A stretch of DNA of 64,000 bases from positions 1 through 64,000 of the forward strand of contig JAIBBK010000060.1 in assembly GCA_019694675.1 (NCBI GenBank), read 5' to 3'. Of this stretch, positions 54,316 to 62,949 are shown piece by piece. A model generated the notes under the pieces. That model was not told the DNA's origin. It searched no databases and saw nothing but the letters and a program-made list of their open reading frames with translations. Every line of letters starts with the position of its first letter. Position 1 is the stretch's first letter. Made by a program: the position numbers and the translations under genes. The stretch is from Ignavibacteria bacterium. Lineage in GTDB: Bacteria > Bacteroidota > Ignavibacteria > Tepidaquicellales > Tepidaquicellaceae.

Positions 54316-55845
54316 TTATGAAAAGATTATGTCCCGCTCTTGTGCATAGACTAAGTCACCAATCTGTCTGAGCTTTTCAAATACCTGTTCAATGTCCTTC
54401 AATGTTGTTCGGTGAGAGCATATTGAAAGTCGTATGACAACCTCTCCACGGATTTTTGTTGTCATTATGAATGCAAATCCCGAAGAAACAATCTCATCCG
54501 TTATTCTTTGGTTCATTCTGTCCAGTGCCGCTTTGACTTTTGGTTCATCAGTCTTTTGAGTCAATTCTTTTGGGATGAATCTGAATGAGTAAATGAATAA
54601 TTCGGGATCATGCATTGCAGTAAAGTCTTCAGATCTTATTACAAGTTCATGCAAATGCTTCGCACACAGGATATTCTGCCTTAACAGTTTCTGATATCCC
54701 TCTTTCCCATAATGCTTAAGAGACATCCAAACTTTAGCTGCATTGAATCCTCTCGACATTTGCGGGCCATAATCAAAATAATCCAGCCCTTTATAATCTG
54801 TTGGAAGTGTTCCCTGAAGATATGAAGCTGTAATTGAAAAGGTCTTTTTCAGCTTCCCGGGATCCTTCACCAAAAGGCAACCGCATTCATAAGGAATGTA
54901 AAGCCATTTGTGCGGATCGAGAGTGACAGAGTCTGCTCTGTCAAGTCCCTTGTAAAGATGATCAAGCTCCGGAAGCATTGCTCCTACAGCACCGCAAGCC
55001 CCGTCAGCATGAAACCAGATATTCCTTTCTGAACAGATCTTAGCAATTGTCTCAAGATCATCTGCAACGCCCACATTTATTGAGCCAACTTGTGCAACAA
55101 CACAAAACGGGATATTGTCTGATGCCAGATCTTCGTCTATCATTCTTACAAGTTCATTTGTGTTCATCGTGAAGTCATCGTTGCTCGGGACTCTTCTGAT
55201 TGAACTTCTGCCAAGATTAATCACATCCACCGATCTTAAAATTGATACATGTCCTTCGTGATCTGACATGTACAATGTGTGTTTTCCCTTTCTGTGCTCA
55301 GACTGAAGTCCCTCCTCTGTTATATTGTAATCGGCCGTGTTCTTAAGAGCTGTAAGCAGTGCAGTAAAGTTAGCAACTGCACCGCCGCCCAAAAATAATC
55401 CGCCGCAGTCTGAAGGATAGCCAATGAGTTCAGCTATCCATGAGATTGTCCTTCGCTCGATCTCTGCAGCTGCAGGCCCCGCCTTCCAGCCGCCGGAGTT
55501 CATATTTACAGCTACTGCAAGAGCTGCTGCAAATACAGACATCATTGTTCCCGAACCGTTCACAAATGCAAAATATCTTGGAGAACCAAGGTGCGATGCG
55601 TTAGGTATTACTTTGTCAGACCATTCCTTTAATATAGATTCGGGTGACTGACCTGTTTGCGGGAGATCCTCTTTGAATACATTCTCTACTTCCCTTGAAT
55701 TGCTTTGCGGCACAACTTTTCTCTCTCTTATTGTTTCGAAATACTCTGCAATCATGTCAATCACATCATGTCCTATCTTCCTGAAACTTTCAGTATCCAT
55801 ATCAAGACTTTCAAAATCCTGATTATCCCGGTTTGTTGTTTTCAT
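54316..55845 (-). CDS. PLP-dependent group II decarboxylase (aromatic-L-amino-acid decarboxylase-like)
   Basis: A 509-residue cytoplasmic enzyme with the group II decarboxylase motifs: GHDVIDMIAEYFETI, LGSPRYFAFVNGSGT near the start, GGLFLGGGAVANFTAL, SDHEGHVSILRSVDV, WFHADGACGA (PLP aspartate) and the PLP lysine in LDPHKWLYIPYECG. The family decarboxylates aromatic amino acids, glutamate or diaminobutyrate; the specificity cannot be told. The length is normal. Transcribed alone; 230 bp upstream with no recognised gene separate it from the PIN locus. Confidence 0.92.
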   Translation of the reverse strand: MKTTNRDNQDFESLDMDTESFRKIGHDVIDMIAEYFETIRERKVVPQSNSREVENVFKEDLPQTGQSPESILKEWSDKVIPNASHLGSPRYFAFVNGSGTMMSVFAAALAVAVNMNSGGWKAGPAAAEIERRTISWIAELIGYPSDCGGLFLGGGAVANFTALLTALKNTADYNITEEGLQSEHRKGKHTLYMSDHEGHVSILRSVDVINLGRSSIRRVPSNDDFTMNTNELVRMIDEDLASDNIPFCVVAQVGSINVGVADDLETIAKICSERNIWFHADGACGAVGAMLPELDHLYKGLDRADSVTLDPHKWLYIPYECGCLLVKDPGKLKKTFSITASYLQGTLPTDYKGLDYFDYGPQMSRGFNAAKVWMSLKHYGKEGYQKLLRQNILCAKHLHELVIRSEDFTAMHDPELFIYSFRFIPKELTQKTDEPKVKAALDRMNQRITDEIVSSGFAFIMTTKIRGEVVIRLSICSHRTTLKDIEQVFEKLRQIGDLVYAQERDIIFS

Positions 55846-56076
55846 GAGTTTGTAGCGCTTGATTAGAAGTTCTTCTTATGGTTGCATTTGAAATGTAATT
55901 CGTCCGCGCCTGTCACTTAGTGTAGTCTCGGACTGTTCATTCCTGATGTGTTTCCGCAATGAATATACTTTCACTATACGCAAGTTTCAAGCTGGAGATT
56001 CCACTAAGCGGCAAGCCACAATGTGGAAGGCAGGTGGGCGACATCTGTGGGGGGGTATGGGTAAAACAATGTTCTT

Positions 56077-56463
56077 CTAAACTTCTACAATCTTTAAATC
56101 TTTGTATTTAATCAACTTCTTATCGAAAGTGAGAAGCGGTATATTTCTACAAATTGAAGTTGCCGAAATTAACTAATCGGCAGGATCGTTGTGAAAATTA
56201 TCGAGTTTGTGATAAATTAGTATAATTTCAAAATCGAGATTAATTAATTTTATATTGTGCGCTGACAAAGCTTTTTGAATCCAATCATTAAATGGGTACT
56301 TCAATTTCATTCTGTCTTTTTGCAATAGTAAAGAAATTTCCCAGCATGATATTACTGATAGGTGTTTATCCCGATCTTCCTTAATAGTTCTTATATGTTT
56401 TTCTGAAAGTCTTTCGTCTCCGTTTACAAGCCAAATAAATACATGTGTGTCCAATAAAATCAT
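56077..56463 (-). pseudogene. PIN-domain toxin interrupted by an in-frame TAG
   Basis: Reading from ATG 56463 gives MILLDTHVFIWLVNGDERLS, CWEISLLLQKDRMKL and LDNFHNDPAD, a typical VapC-like PIN protein with the first acidic residues in place. A TAG at 56173-56175 stops it at 96 residues. The same frame continues LISATSICRNIPLLTFDKK and ends KDLKIVEV at 56077, exactly the usual PIN C-terminus including the last acidic residue (TFD). The family usually has Arg (DRLI) at the TAG position. So the toxin is probably inactivated by a point mutation. The AT-rich composition differs from the neighbours. Confidence 0.8.
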
Positions 56464-56681
56464 TTTAATAAATCCCAGTCATCTGAAGTTATGACAGATT
56501 CAAAGGGGTTATCATATTTTAAGACTGATCCTTTTAATGAATCTATCATTTTATTATAATGCTCATTCTTATTACTGACAGAAATAATGATTTCTACTTC
56601 TTGTCCGTCATCAAATGGTACATCGTCTATTTGAACCTTATGATTCTTTTTAACTTTTGTTTTTGTTTTGAATGTTTCCAT
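56460..56681 (-). CDS. Antitoxin of the PIN module
   Basis: A 73-residue protein with the pattern of small antitoxins coupled to PIN toxins: a beta-strand start (TKTKVKKNHKVQIDDVPFDDGQEVEIII) and a C-terminal toxin-binding tail SLKGSVLKYDNPFESV...DDWDLL. The stop overlaps the PIN start by ATGA. It would bind and neutralise the toxin and repress its own promoter; with the toxin broken it may be a relic. About 330 bp between this gene and the GH81 gene hold nothing recognised. Confidence 0.8.
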   Translation of the reverse strand: METFKTKTKVKKNHKVQIDDVPFDDGQEVEIIISVSNKNEHYNKMIDSLKGSVLKYDNPFESVITSDDWDLLK

Positions 56682-57017
56682 ATTTTTTGATACTTAAATA
56701 AACGCATGAATCTTCTAACTAAAACTAAATGCTATTCTGATCTGAATTCAGGTCACATAATTGACCTACAACGAAGCAGCAGGATTCTGCGGCTGTGTGG
56801 TCACGAAATTCGCAAACAGCGCGAAAGCAAATACCAGTCTGGATTCGCTACCCCTCGTTGCAATTTGATTAAACAACAGAAAATCTTTTGAGAGTATTCA
56901 ACATGTCATTTCTAACAGGTGAACGCCCAAATATCTCAGCACGAATAATTTCCATTGAAACTGAAACTTCATAAACGGAAATTCGGAAATCTCAAGAATC
57001 TAATTTTCATAAACGTC

Positions 57018-59981
57018 ATGCACCGAAGATCAGAAGTCTCAATCATTCTTTTTGCACTGTTCAGTGTTTTGGCATTCGGCCGTTACGGATTTTCACAATG
57101 GACCTACGGATCTCCGTTCTCAACATCACCGCCTTCTGACACATGGCTGCAGGTTGACAGCAAAGTACCTGTTGCCGGAAATACTATGCTTCAGAATTTT
57201 TCACGTCCGTATCCCACTAACGCTTGGTTCAATCCGCTTTTTCTCTACGGAACAACTTATCCATATCCAGACGGACAGGGCGAGCTCGGACAGAACAGGG
57301 CATGGGTTAATCCTTATGTGGTTGGCTTTGGCAAAGAGTATAGCACTCCGAATCCTTCTTACAACAAGTACTCGCTCCTCGGATTTGGATACAGGCCTTT
57401 TATAATTGATCAGCGTGACCAGACTTTTCCCAAAGTCTATTGGGATCAGACAGCGTGGGCATTCCTCGGACAGCATGACCCGAACCTCAACATACAGCCG
57501 TCATACTTGAATGACTATACTGAACTTTCTTCAACCATTAAGTTCACGAATCAGGCAAACCCTTCACAGTATTACGAAGCTCCGATTGTCAGGGGAATGC
57601 CTTACGTTACCATGATCTACAACAACATGCAGCCGGAAGTTTTTTTCTGGTCGCCTGCGCTTGAATCAGTGAACGACGTTCCTCTCAGCGGAACGAACAA
57701 CACTTTTCACGGAAAGGTATTCAAGCTGAAAACATCTGACACTCAGAACCCCACCTTTCCTTCACAGACATGGATGCTTTACACATCTGATACGATAACG
57801 CTTCAATGGGACCAGCTTCATTCAAGCATGTATGCCGTAAGAAGCTTCACGGGATATTTCAGAATGGCGCAGTTGACTTACCAGTCCGAGAATCTTTCGC
57901 CGGCAGAAATTCAGGCAAAGATAAATCTTCTGACAAAGTACTCAAAGTTTGTGCCGGTCAAAGGACAGGTGAAAGCAACTGTTACCGGAAACAACTGCAA
58001 TCTGCAGTTTCAGTATACGCGATATAATGAAAGCCCCGGTTACGGAGACTCGCTGCTTATGCTCGCTCTTCCTCATCATGTTGACATGCTTCCCGCAGGC
58101 GCCTCAACAAACATACTGAACTTCAAGGTGCTGAAGGGAACTATGCATGAAGTTTACAAGAATACCTGGAACATGTCAGAACAGCTCGCCGATTATTCCT
58201 GGAATCCGAAGAACGGCAATCTCTCAACCGTTCCGCTTGAACAATGCGATTCTCTCAAGGGCTTTCTTCTGAAAGACACGACGGCTTATGCAAACAGAAA
58301 TTATCAGTGGGCGGATGTCTATTCCGCCGGAAAGTCTCTGGCAAAGCTCGGAAGGCTCGCGGTGATCTCCGACGAGCTTCATGACAGGGATCCGTCGAGA
58401 TATGCCTCAATGACGGATGTGTCAAACAACATACGCGACTCGCTGAAACTATTTCTTGCAAAATGGCTCGAAGGAAAAAGCACGATACTTCCGAATGTTC
58501 AGCCGGCGAAGAAGGACTCCATAATCTACGACAGGGTTTACGGCGGACTGATCTCAAGCAGGTCTCATGATTCGCTCAACCTCAACAGCGGAGTTGATTT
58601 CGGAAGCGCAGTTTACAACGATCACCACTTTCATTACGGATATTACATCTACGCCGCGGCGACGATTGCAAAGTCTGACCCTTCGTGGTTCACTGCAAAC
58701 GACAATTACTACCTGAACCGCACAGTTGACCTCATCAGGGACATTGCAAACCCGAGCAGAGCAGACGGATACTTTGCGCTTCACAGATACAAAGACTGGT
58801 ACGACGGTAACTCATGGGCAAACGGAATGGTGCCGTACGGCGGCGGAAAAAATCAGGAGAGCTCTTCGGAGGCGATCAATGCATGGTACGGAGTTTATCT
58901 GTTCGGACTTGCCATGAACAATCAGAACATCATGAACACCGGAAGGATCATGCTTGCGCAGGAGATCCGCGCAGCGCAGAAATATTATCACATTCAGCTT
59001 CCGCAGTCGAACCCTGTTTATCTTCCTGTTTACACGAACAAGTTTCACACCGTCACAAATCTTTACCAGGGCACGATGGATGCAAGCACATTCTTCGGAG
59101 ATGTTAATTACTATGCAACCGGGATTCAGATCATTCCCGTCATTCCTCCCACAGAACAGCTTTGGGGAAAGCAGGCATCGCTTGATATATTTGACTATTC
59201 GCCGAACGGCCTGAAGTTCACTCCGTGTTTTGACGCAGGCGACACAAACAACATTGCAAGGCAGTGGACTTCCGTATGCGTTGGAGTGCAGGCAACAGCT
59301 TATCCTCAGCAGGCGCTGGACTTCTTCAAGTATTATAAAGATGATCTCGGCAAGCTTGACAACGGGCAATCGCATTCCAATGTCTATCACTGGATCATCA
59401 CAAGGAATCATGCATCTGCTTCTCAGAATGTGCCTTCAACAATTAAACTTGTTCATGAAGCCCAGTATGATGTTGCTACAAACTCATCAGGGATAAGGGA
59501 CACTGTCACCGCATATCTCAGAAGCATTGTGCCGCCTTACGCAGTAATTGATTCTGCAAGATCTGTCGTTGATTCACTGCTGCATGCCGGAAGTTTCCTG
59601 TTTCAGAATGCCGTTGACGGAACTTACTATATACAGCTCAGGCACAGGAATTCCCTTGAGACATGGAGCCGGTCAGGAGGCGAAGCGTTTGTTGCAGGTG
59701 AGCCATTTCAATTTGATTTTACTTCATCCTCATCGCAGGCATACATGAACAATCTCAAGCAGGTTGACGGTACACCGGAAAGGTATGCTCTCATCAGCGG
59801 AGATGTGAATCAGGACGGGATCATTGACGCATCGGATCAGTCGGAAATTGACAACGCCGCTGCACTGTTCACTTCGGGATATACAAATGAAGACCTTAAC
59901 GGCGATTATATTGTGGACGCTACCGATGCTCAGATCGCATCGAACAATGCGGCGAACTTTGCGAGTGTGGAGAAACCTTAA
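57018..59981 (+). CDS. GH81 endo-beta-1,3-glucanase with dockerin-like C-terminal module
   Basis: A secreted enzyme of 987 residues from ATG 57018 (signal peptide MHRRSEVSIILFALFSVLAF...FSQ); the frame opens at ATG 56955. Counted from 56955, the catalytic part holds YNDHHFHYGYYIYAA with Asp556, the RYKDWYDGNSWANG segment, and KNQESSSEAINAWYG with Glu635 and Glu639. These match the conserved aspartate and the paired glutamates four residues apart of glycoside hydrolase family 81, which cleaves beta-1,3-glucans such as laminarin, curdlan and fungal wall glucan. The C-terminus carries YYIQLRHRNSLETWS, FDFTSSSSQAYMNNLKQV, loops GDVNQDGIIDASD and DLNGDYIVDATD, and the end NFASVEKP. It probably acts outside the cell. 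Transcribed alone. Confidence 0.9.
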   Translation: MHRRSEVSIILFALFSVLAFGRYGFSQWTYGSPFSTSPPSDTWLQVDSKVPVAGNTMLQNFSRPYPTNAWFNPLFLYGTTYPYPDGQGELGQNRAWVNPYVVGFGKEYSTPNPSYNKYSLLGFGYRPFIIDQRDQTFPKVYWDQTAWAFLGQHDPNLNIQPSYLNDYTELSSTIKFTNQANPSQYYEAPIVRGMPYVTMIYNNMQPEVFFWSPALESVNDVPLSGTNNTFHGKVFKLKTSDTQNPTFPSQTWMLYTSDTITLQWDQLHSSMYAVRSFTGYFRMAQLTYQSENLSPAEIQAKINLLTKYSKFVPVKGQVKATVTGNNCNLQFQYTRYNESPGYGDSLLMLALPHHVDMLPAGASTNILNFKVLKGTMHEVYKNTWNMSEQLADYSWNPKNGNLSTVPLEQCDSLKGFLLKDTTAYANRNYQWADVYSAGKSLAKLGRLAVISDELHDRDPSRYASMTDVSNNIRDSLKLFLAKWLEGKSTILPNVQPAKKDSIIYDRVYGGLISSRSHDSLNLNSGVDFGSAVYNDHHFHYGYYIYAAATIAKSDPSWFTANDNYYLNRTVDLIRDIANPSRADGYFALHRYKDWYDGNSWANGMVPYGGGKNQESSSEAINAWYGVYLFGLAMNNQNIMNTGRIMLAQEIRAAQKYYHIQLPQSNPVYLPVYTNKFHTVTNLYQGTMDASTFFGDVNYYATGIQIIPVIPPTEQLWGKQASLDIFDYSPNGLKFTPCFDAGDTNNIARQWTSVCVGVQATAYPQQALDFFKYYKDDLGKLDNGQSHSNVYHWIITRNHASASQNVPSTIKLVHEAQYDVATNSSGIRDTVTAYLRSIVPPYAVIDSARSVVDSLLHAGSFLFQNAVDGTYYIQLRHRNSLETWSRSGGEAFVAGEPFQFDFTSSSSQAYMNNLKQVDGTPERYALISGDVNQDGIIDASDQSEIDNAAALFTSGYTNEDLNGDYIVDATDAQIASNNAANFASVEKP

Positions 59982-60053
59982 AGCATTTGAGAGGTGTGAG
60001 TTAAGATGTGTGAAGTTCTGCGAAGCCGTTTTCTAACGTAGAATTATCTTTCC

Positions 60054-60087
60054 CGCAGAGTCCCGGAAGTGCGCCGGTGACTCTGCG
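60054..60087. terminator. Hairpin between convergent genes
   Basis: A 9-bp stem CGCAGAGTC (60054-60062) / GACTCTGCG (60079-60087) between the GH81 and helical-protein stops. There is no good T-run, so termination is uncertain. Confidence 0.4.
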
Positions 60088-60101
60088 ATGGGAAGAAGAT
60101 C

Positions 60102-61565
60102 CTACTTCCCCTCTGCTTTTCCGATCTTTTCTATCAACCATTCCGAAAGGCTCGGGTACATAATCTTTCGGGCTCTTTCAGTGCCTGCTATAATGTCTTC
60201 CTTCTTCACTTTTGTGCTGATCCTGACTTTGATCAGTTCACGCAGGCACTTTGCAAACTCGCCGATAGATTGCTTTACAATAGGAGCCAGCTCATCAGTG
60301 CTGTTCAAATAACTTAATGTAGTTGCTACCAGCGACAATCCTTCTTCATAGTAGCCAAGTTCATAATATAACTTGAGCTGAAGGATCTTCAGGTCAAGCT
60401 TAAAAAGAAATAAGTTGTACTTTATTTTCAGAATATACCCGAGCGCCTCTTCATATTCTGCCCTGGCAAAATGAAGATATGCCATTGAATAAGCTTTCAT
60501 GTTTTCCCGATGATACTCATGAAGTTCTCCTGAATACTTGTCAATAAATTCTTCAAGCCATTTGTATTCACCTATTGAAGAAGACGTAATCACAATATTC
60601 CTGAACAGGACGATGTGAAAATTTTCTGATTCGGGGAGCTTGTAGATCTCCTTTTCAAGAATGTGTTTGTGTATCTGAAATACTTCCTGTGATCCAAGTC
60701 TGTTGATCCCGCAATAAGTGAGAAGGATATTCCACAGCACATATTTTTCCGCCTTTCCGAAAATTGCTTCATGCTTGATCAACAGTTCTTTCAGTGAATA
60801 GTAATATGCATTATTGTTCCTGTACTTGTTCGTCAGGTAAATGGCATGGAATATTTCTACATATGCAAAATTTTCCGGATCGTTCTTCTTTACGGAGGGA
60901 AGAAGTTCGTCAAAGTTAAGATTATCTATGACAACCTGAATCAGATTATTCCTGATTGGAATGTTGTATGCCTCCGCAAGAGTCTTTTCATCTTCGAACT
61001 TGAAGCATGAGATCAATGCTGCAGTAAGAATTTTTTCACTTGCCTTAATTGTGTATTCAACAGCGTTACCAAAATCATCTCTGTTGAGAGAGCAATCCCT
61101 CTTGACCGCATTAATGAGAAACTCATTCACAAAGTATCCCACACTCCCCTTTGAAATGTCCTCATCTGCATTTTTCCGATTGTCAAACTCCTTGTCAAAA
61201 TCTTTATAAAGCCGTCTCTTGCGAAGCTGATTAAGCAGTAGATATTTCTTTGCAGCGCTCTGATTTTCAAGTTCAACCTGTACAAGAAAATCCTTGCACA
61301 TTCTGAAAAGATGAGATGTGAGAGTCCTTATGAGATTTCCGGACCTGACTTCATCGAAATACTTCCCCGGAAAGATCTTCCTGAAGAGAAACTCGTTGGT
61401 GAGATTCTTATGATTGAACTCAGGGTAAAATGCCCTGAGAGCTTTGAGCAGATGAATGAGATCCCTGCCTTTATTATGAAAGGAAGAGGCAACGAATTTC
61501 TCGAATTGTTTCATCTCTTCAAGGGTCAAAGACCTCAGAATATTTGTAAGCTTCGTGTCAGTCAT
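60102..61565 (-). CDS. Helical protein of unknown function, FEKF..NKGR family (paralogue 2)
   Basis: A 487-residue protein that aligns with the protein at 48221-49672 in its N-terminal 100 residues (QFEKFVASSFHNKGRDL, LLKALRAFYPEF, LTNEFLFRKIFPGKYF, LFRMCKDFLVQVEL) and has the same length and helical character. The C-terminal half is divergent. No signal peptide, no enzymatic motif. It begins 18 bp after the RES toxin stop, so it may be co-transcribed with the toxin-antitoxin pair. It is convergent with the GH81 gene. Confidence 0.7.
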   Translation of the reverse strand: MTDTKLTNILRSLTLEEMKQFEKFVASSFHNKGRDLIHLLKALRAFYPEFNHKNLTNEFLFRKIFPGKYFDEVRSGNLIRTLTSHLFRMCKDFLVQVELENQSAAKKYLLLNQLRKRRLYKDFDKEFDNRKNADEDISKGSVGYFVNEFLINAVKRDCSLNRDDFGNAVEYTIKASEKILTAALISCFKFEDEKTLAEAYNIPIRNNLIQVVIDNLNFDELLPSVKKNDPENFAYVEIFHAIYLTNKYRNNNAYYYSLKELLIKHEAIFGKAEKYVLWNILLTYCGINRLGSQEVFQIHKHILEKEIYKLPESENFHIVLFRNIVITSSSIGEYKWLEEFIDKYSGELHEYHRENMKAYSMAYLHFARAEYEEALGYILKIKYNLFLFKLDLKILQLKLYYELGYYEEGLSLVATTLSYLNSTDELAPIVKQSIGEFAKCLRELIKVRISTKVKKEDIIAGTERARKIMYPSLSEWLIEKIGKAEGK

Positions 61566-61583
61566 TATCTGAAGCCTTCTCCT

Positions 61584-62036
61584 TCACAGTAATCTGTCAT
61601 CCCAAAAATAGTTTTCAGCTCTTACCAAATGAACATTTGACCGGAAATGCGGATGTTCGGTATTTACAACATAATTATACTCGGCAGGAATGACTGCGGA
61701 GGGTACCTTTAGAACAAGTGTTTCCTGCTTCTTATACCATTCGGACCCAATGCTTTGCAGTTTTGAATACGCTGCCAGCGTGCGCCAGTTGTCCGGCAGT
61801 TCGGCAACTTTGATCTGTCTGATCAGTCTGTCATCATCGGCAATTGAGATTACGAGAACTTTGTAATTGTCTTCCGGCACGACAGTGTTTCTGTGAACAA
61901 CCAATTCCAATGTTGCCAGTGATCTTGTTGATCCCGCATAAAGCACTCTCTGCCCGCTTCCATTCCACCTGTTTGCAGTGCCTGACGGGATCAGACTTCC
62001 TGAATATTTCTCATTACAAATTCGAAACACTTCCAT
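61584..62036 (-). CDS. RES-domain toxin (NAD+ phosphorylase type)
   Basis: A 150-residue protein with the RES pattern: MEVFRICNEKYSG, GTANRWNGSGQRVLYAGSTRSLATLELVVH near the start, DNWRTL, and ...SAVIPAEYNYVVNTEHPHF. The conserved R, E and S of the name (RWN, LELV, S/T-rich SAVIP) are present. RES toxins break down NAD+ and stop growth. The gene is 3 bp downstream of its Xre-type antitoxin, a well-known pair. The sequence looks intact. Confidence 0.9.
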   Translation of the reverse strand: MEVFRICNEKYSGSLIPSGTANRWNGSGQRVLYAGSTRSLATLELVVHRNTVVPEDNYKVLVISIADDDRLIRQIKVAELPDNWRTLAAYSKLQSIGSEWYKKQETLVLKVPSAVIPAEYNYVVNTEHPHFRSNVHLVRAENYFWDDRLL

Positions 62037-62039
62037 CGC

Positions 62040-62618
62040 TTACACATTGTCTCCGTATTCGATCGCTGTAAGTTTGTCATTTACAAATCGGATCCCGGTT
62101 ACAGTATTCAGAAAAGATACTGGACTTTTGTTGTCAAAGAAGAAGTTCTCTGTGTTCAGCCACTGTTCAAATTTTTCCTTTGTGCCAAACACTTCTGTTC
62201 CATGCATCACGAGAGATAATATGAGCAGAATATTCTCTTTCACTTTTCCTTTGAATGTTTCAGAAGGTTTCTTGTAAGTTCTCAGTGTCTTCACACTGAT
62301 GTTCAGCCATTCGGAGATCACTTCGTCGCTGTAATCGGTAAGCTGCTTTATAGCATTTACGTGTTTCCAACCGATGTCTTTTGTCTGAAGATAATTGAGC
62401 ACTTCGCTGTCAGCTAGCAGCCTTGGCAGTTCCCCGAGTGCAAGAGAAGGCGCATCTTTGGAATTGGAAATCACTCTTCGCCCGATTGTATTCGAACGAC
62501 TTCTTCTTCTATGTACATAAGATGCACTTGTTTCTTTGATCGCTGTTGAAGAGTCAGTTAGTTTCTTCAGCTCCTTTGCCTTGCTTTCCTGTTTTGGTTT
62601 CTTCTGTTTCAAATTCAT
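62040..62618 (-). CDS. Xre/MbcA/ParS-type antitoxin of the RES module
   Basis: A 192-residue protein with a basic, low-complexity N-terminus (residues 1-45), then the Xre-like helical region (about 75-125: WKHVNAIKQLTDYSDEVISEWLNISVKTLRTYKKP) and a C-terminal toxin-binding domain (about 130-192: LILSLVMHGTEVFGTKEKFEQWLNTEN). An AAGGAG ribosome-binding site precedes the start. It should neutralise the RES toxin and repress the locus. The basic N-tail is longer than in many relatives. Confidence 0.88.
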   Translation of the reverse strand: MNLKQKKPKQESKAKELKKLTDSSTAIKETSASYVHRRRSRSNTIGRRVISNSKDAPSLALGELPRLLADSEVLNYLQTKDIGWKHVNAIKQLTDYSDEVISEWLNISVKTLRTYKKPSETFKGKVKENILLILSLVMHGTEVFGTKEKFEQWLNTENFFFDNKSPVSFLNTVTGIRFVNDKLTAIEYGDNV

Positions 62619-62641
62619 CTCCTTGATTTACTTTCTTAGAT

Positions 62642-62672
62642 TCAAATTAGGGAAAATTACCTGATGAAACAA
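62642..62672 (-). promoter_or_regulatory. Promoter TTGTTT-N17-TAATTT of the RES-Xre locus
   Basis: On the minus strand, TTGTTT (complement of 62667-62672), 17 bases, then TAATTTGA (complement of 62642-62649), about 25 bases before the antitoxin start. The rest of the 330-bp region to 62949 holds no supported gene. Confidence 0.5.
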
Positions 62673-62949
62673 GAAGTTTTTCCTATATAGCTTTTGAAGT
62701 TCCTGATGTTAACATTCAGCCATGCCGTTTCTTACCATTGTAAGCATACAGAACGGCGGATGAACTGCCGGGTTCTCTGCAACAACTGCATTTGAAAAAT
62801 CTGCGTTTGCAGGCTGTTTTCGCAATAAATCCTCATATCACTGGCCTCTTTTACTGTCACTATTGCCCAAAAATCTTTTTGAAGAAACTAAGAAATATCT
62901 TCAAATTGCTCTCAACAATTTCATAACATCAAAACTTACGAGGTCAAAA

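Noticed and set aside
56173..56175. TAG in the PIN gene as recoded sense codon
   Set aside because: Other genes in the window end normally in TAG (for example the DUF2892 gene), so general recoding is not supported; a point mutation is simpler.
58812..59411. Minus-strand frame of 199 residues inside the GH81 gene
   Set aside because: The opposite strand encodes conserved GH81 catalytic residues; the shadow has none.
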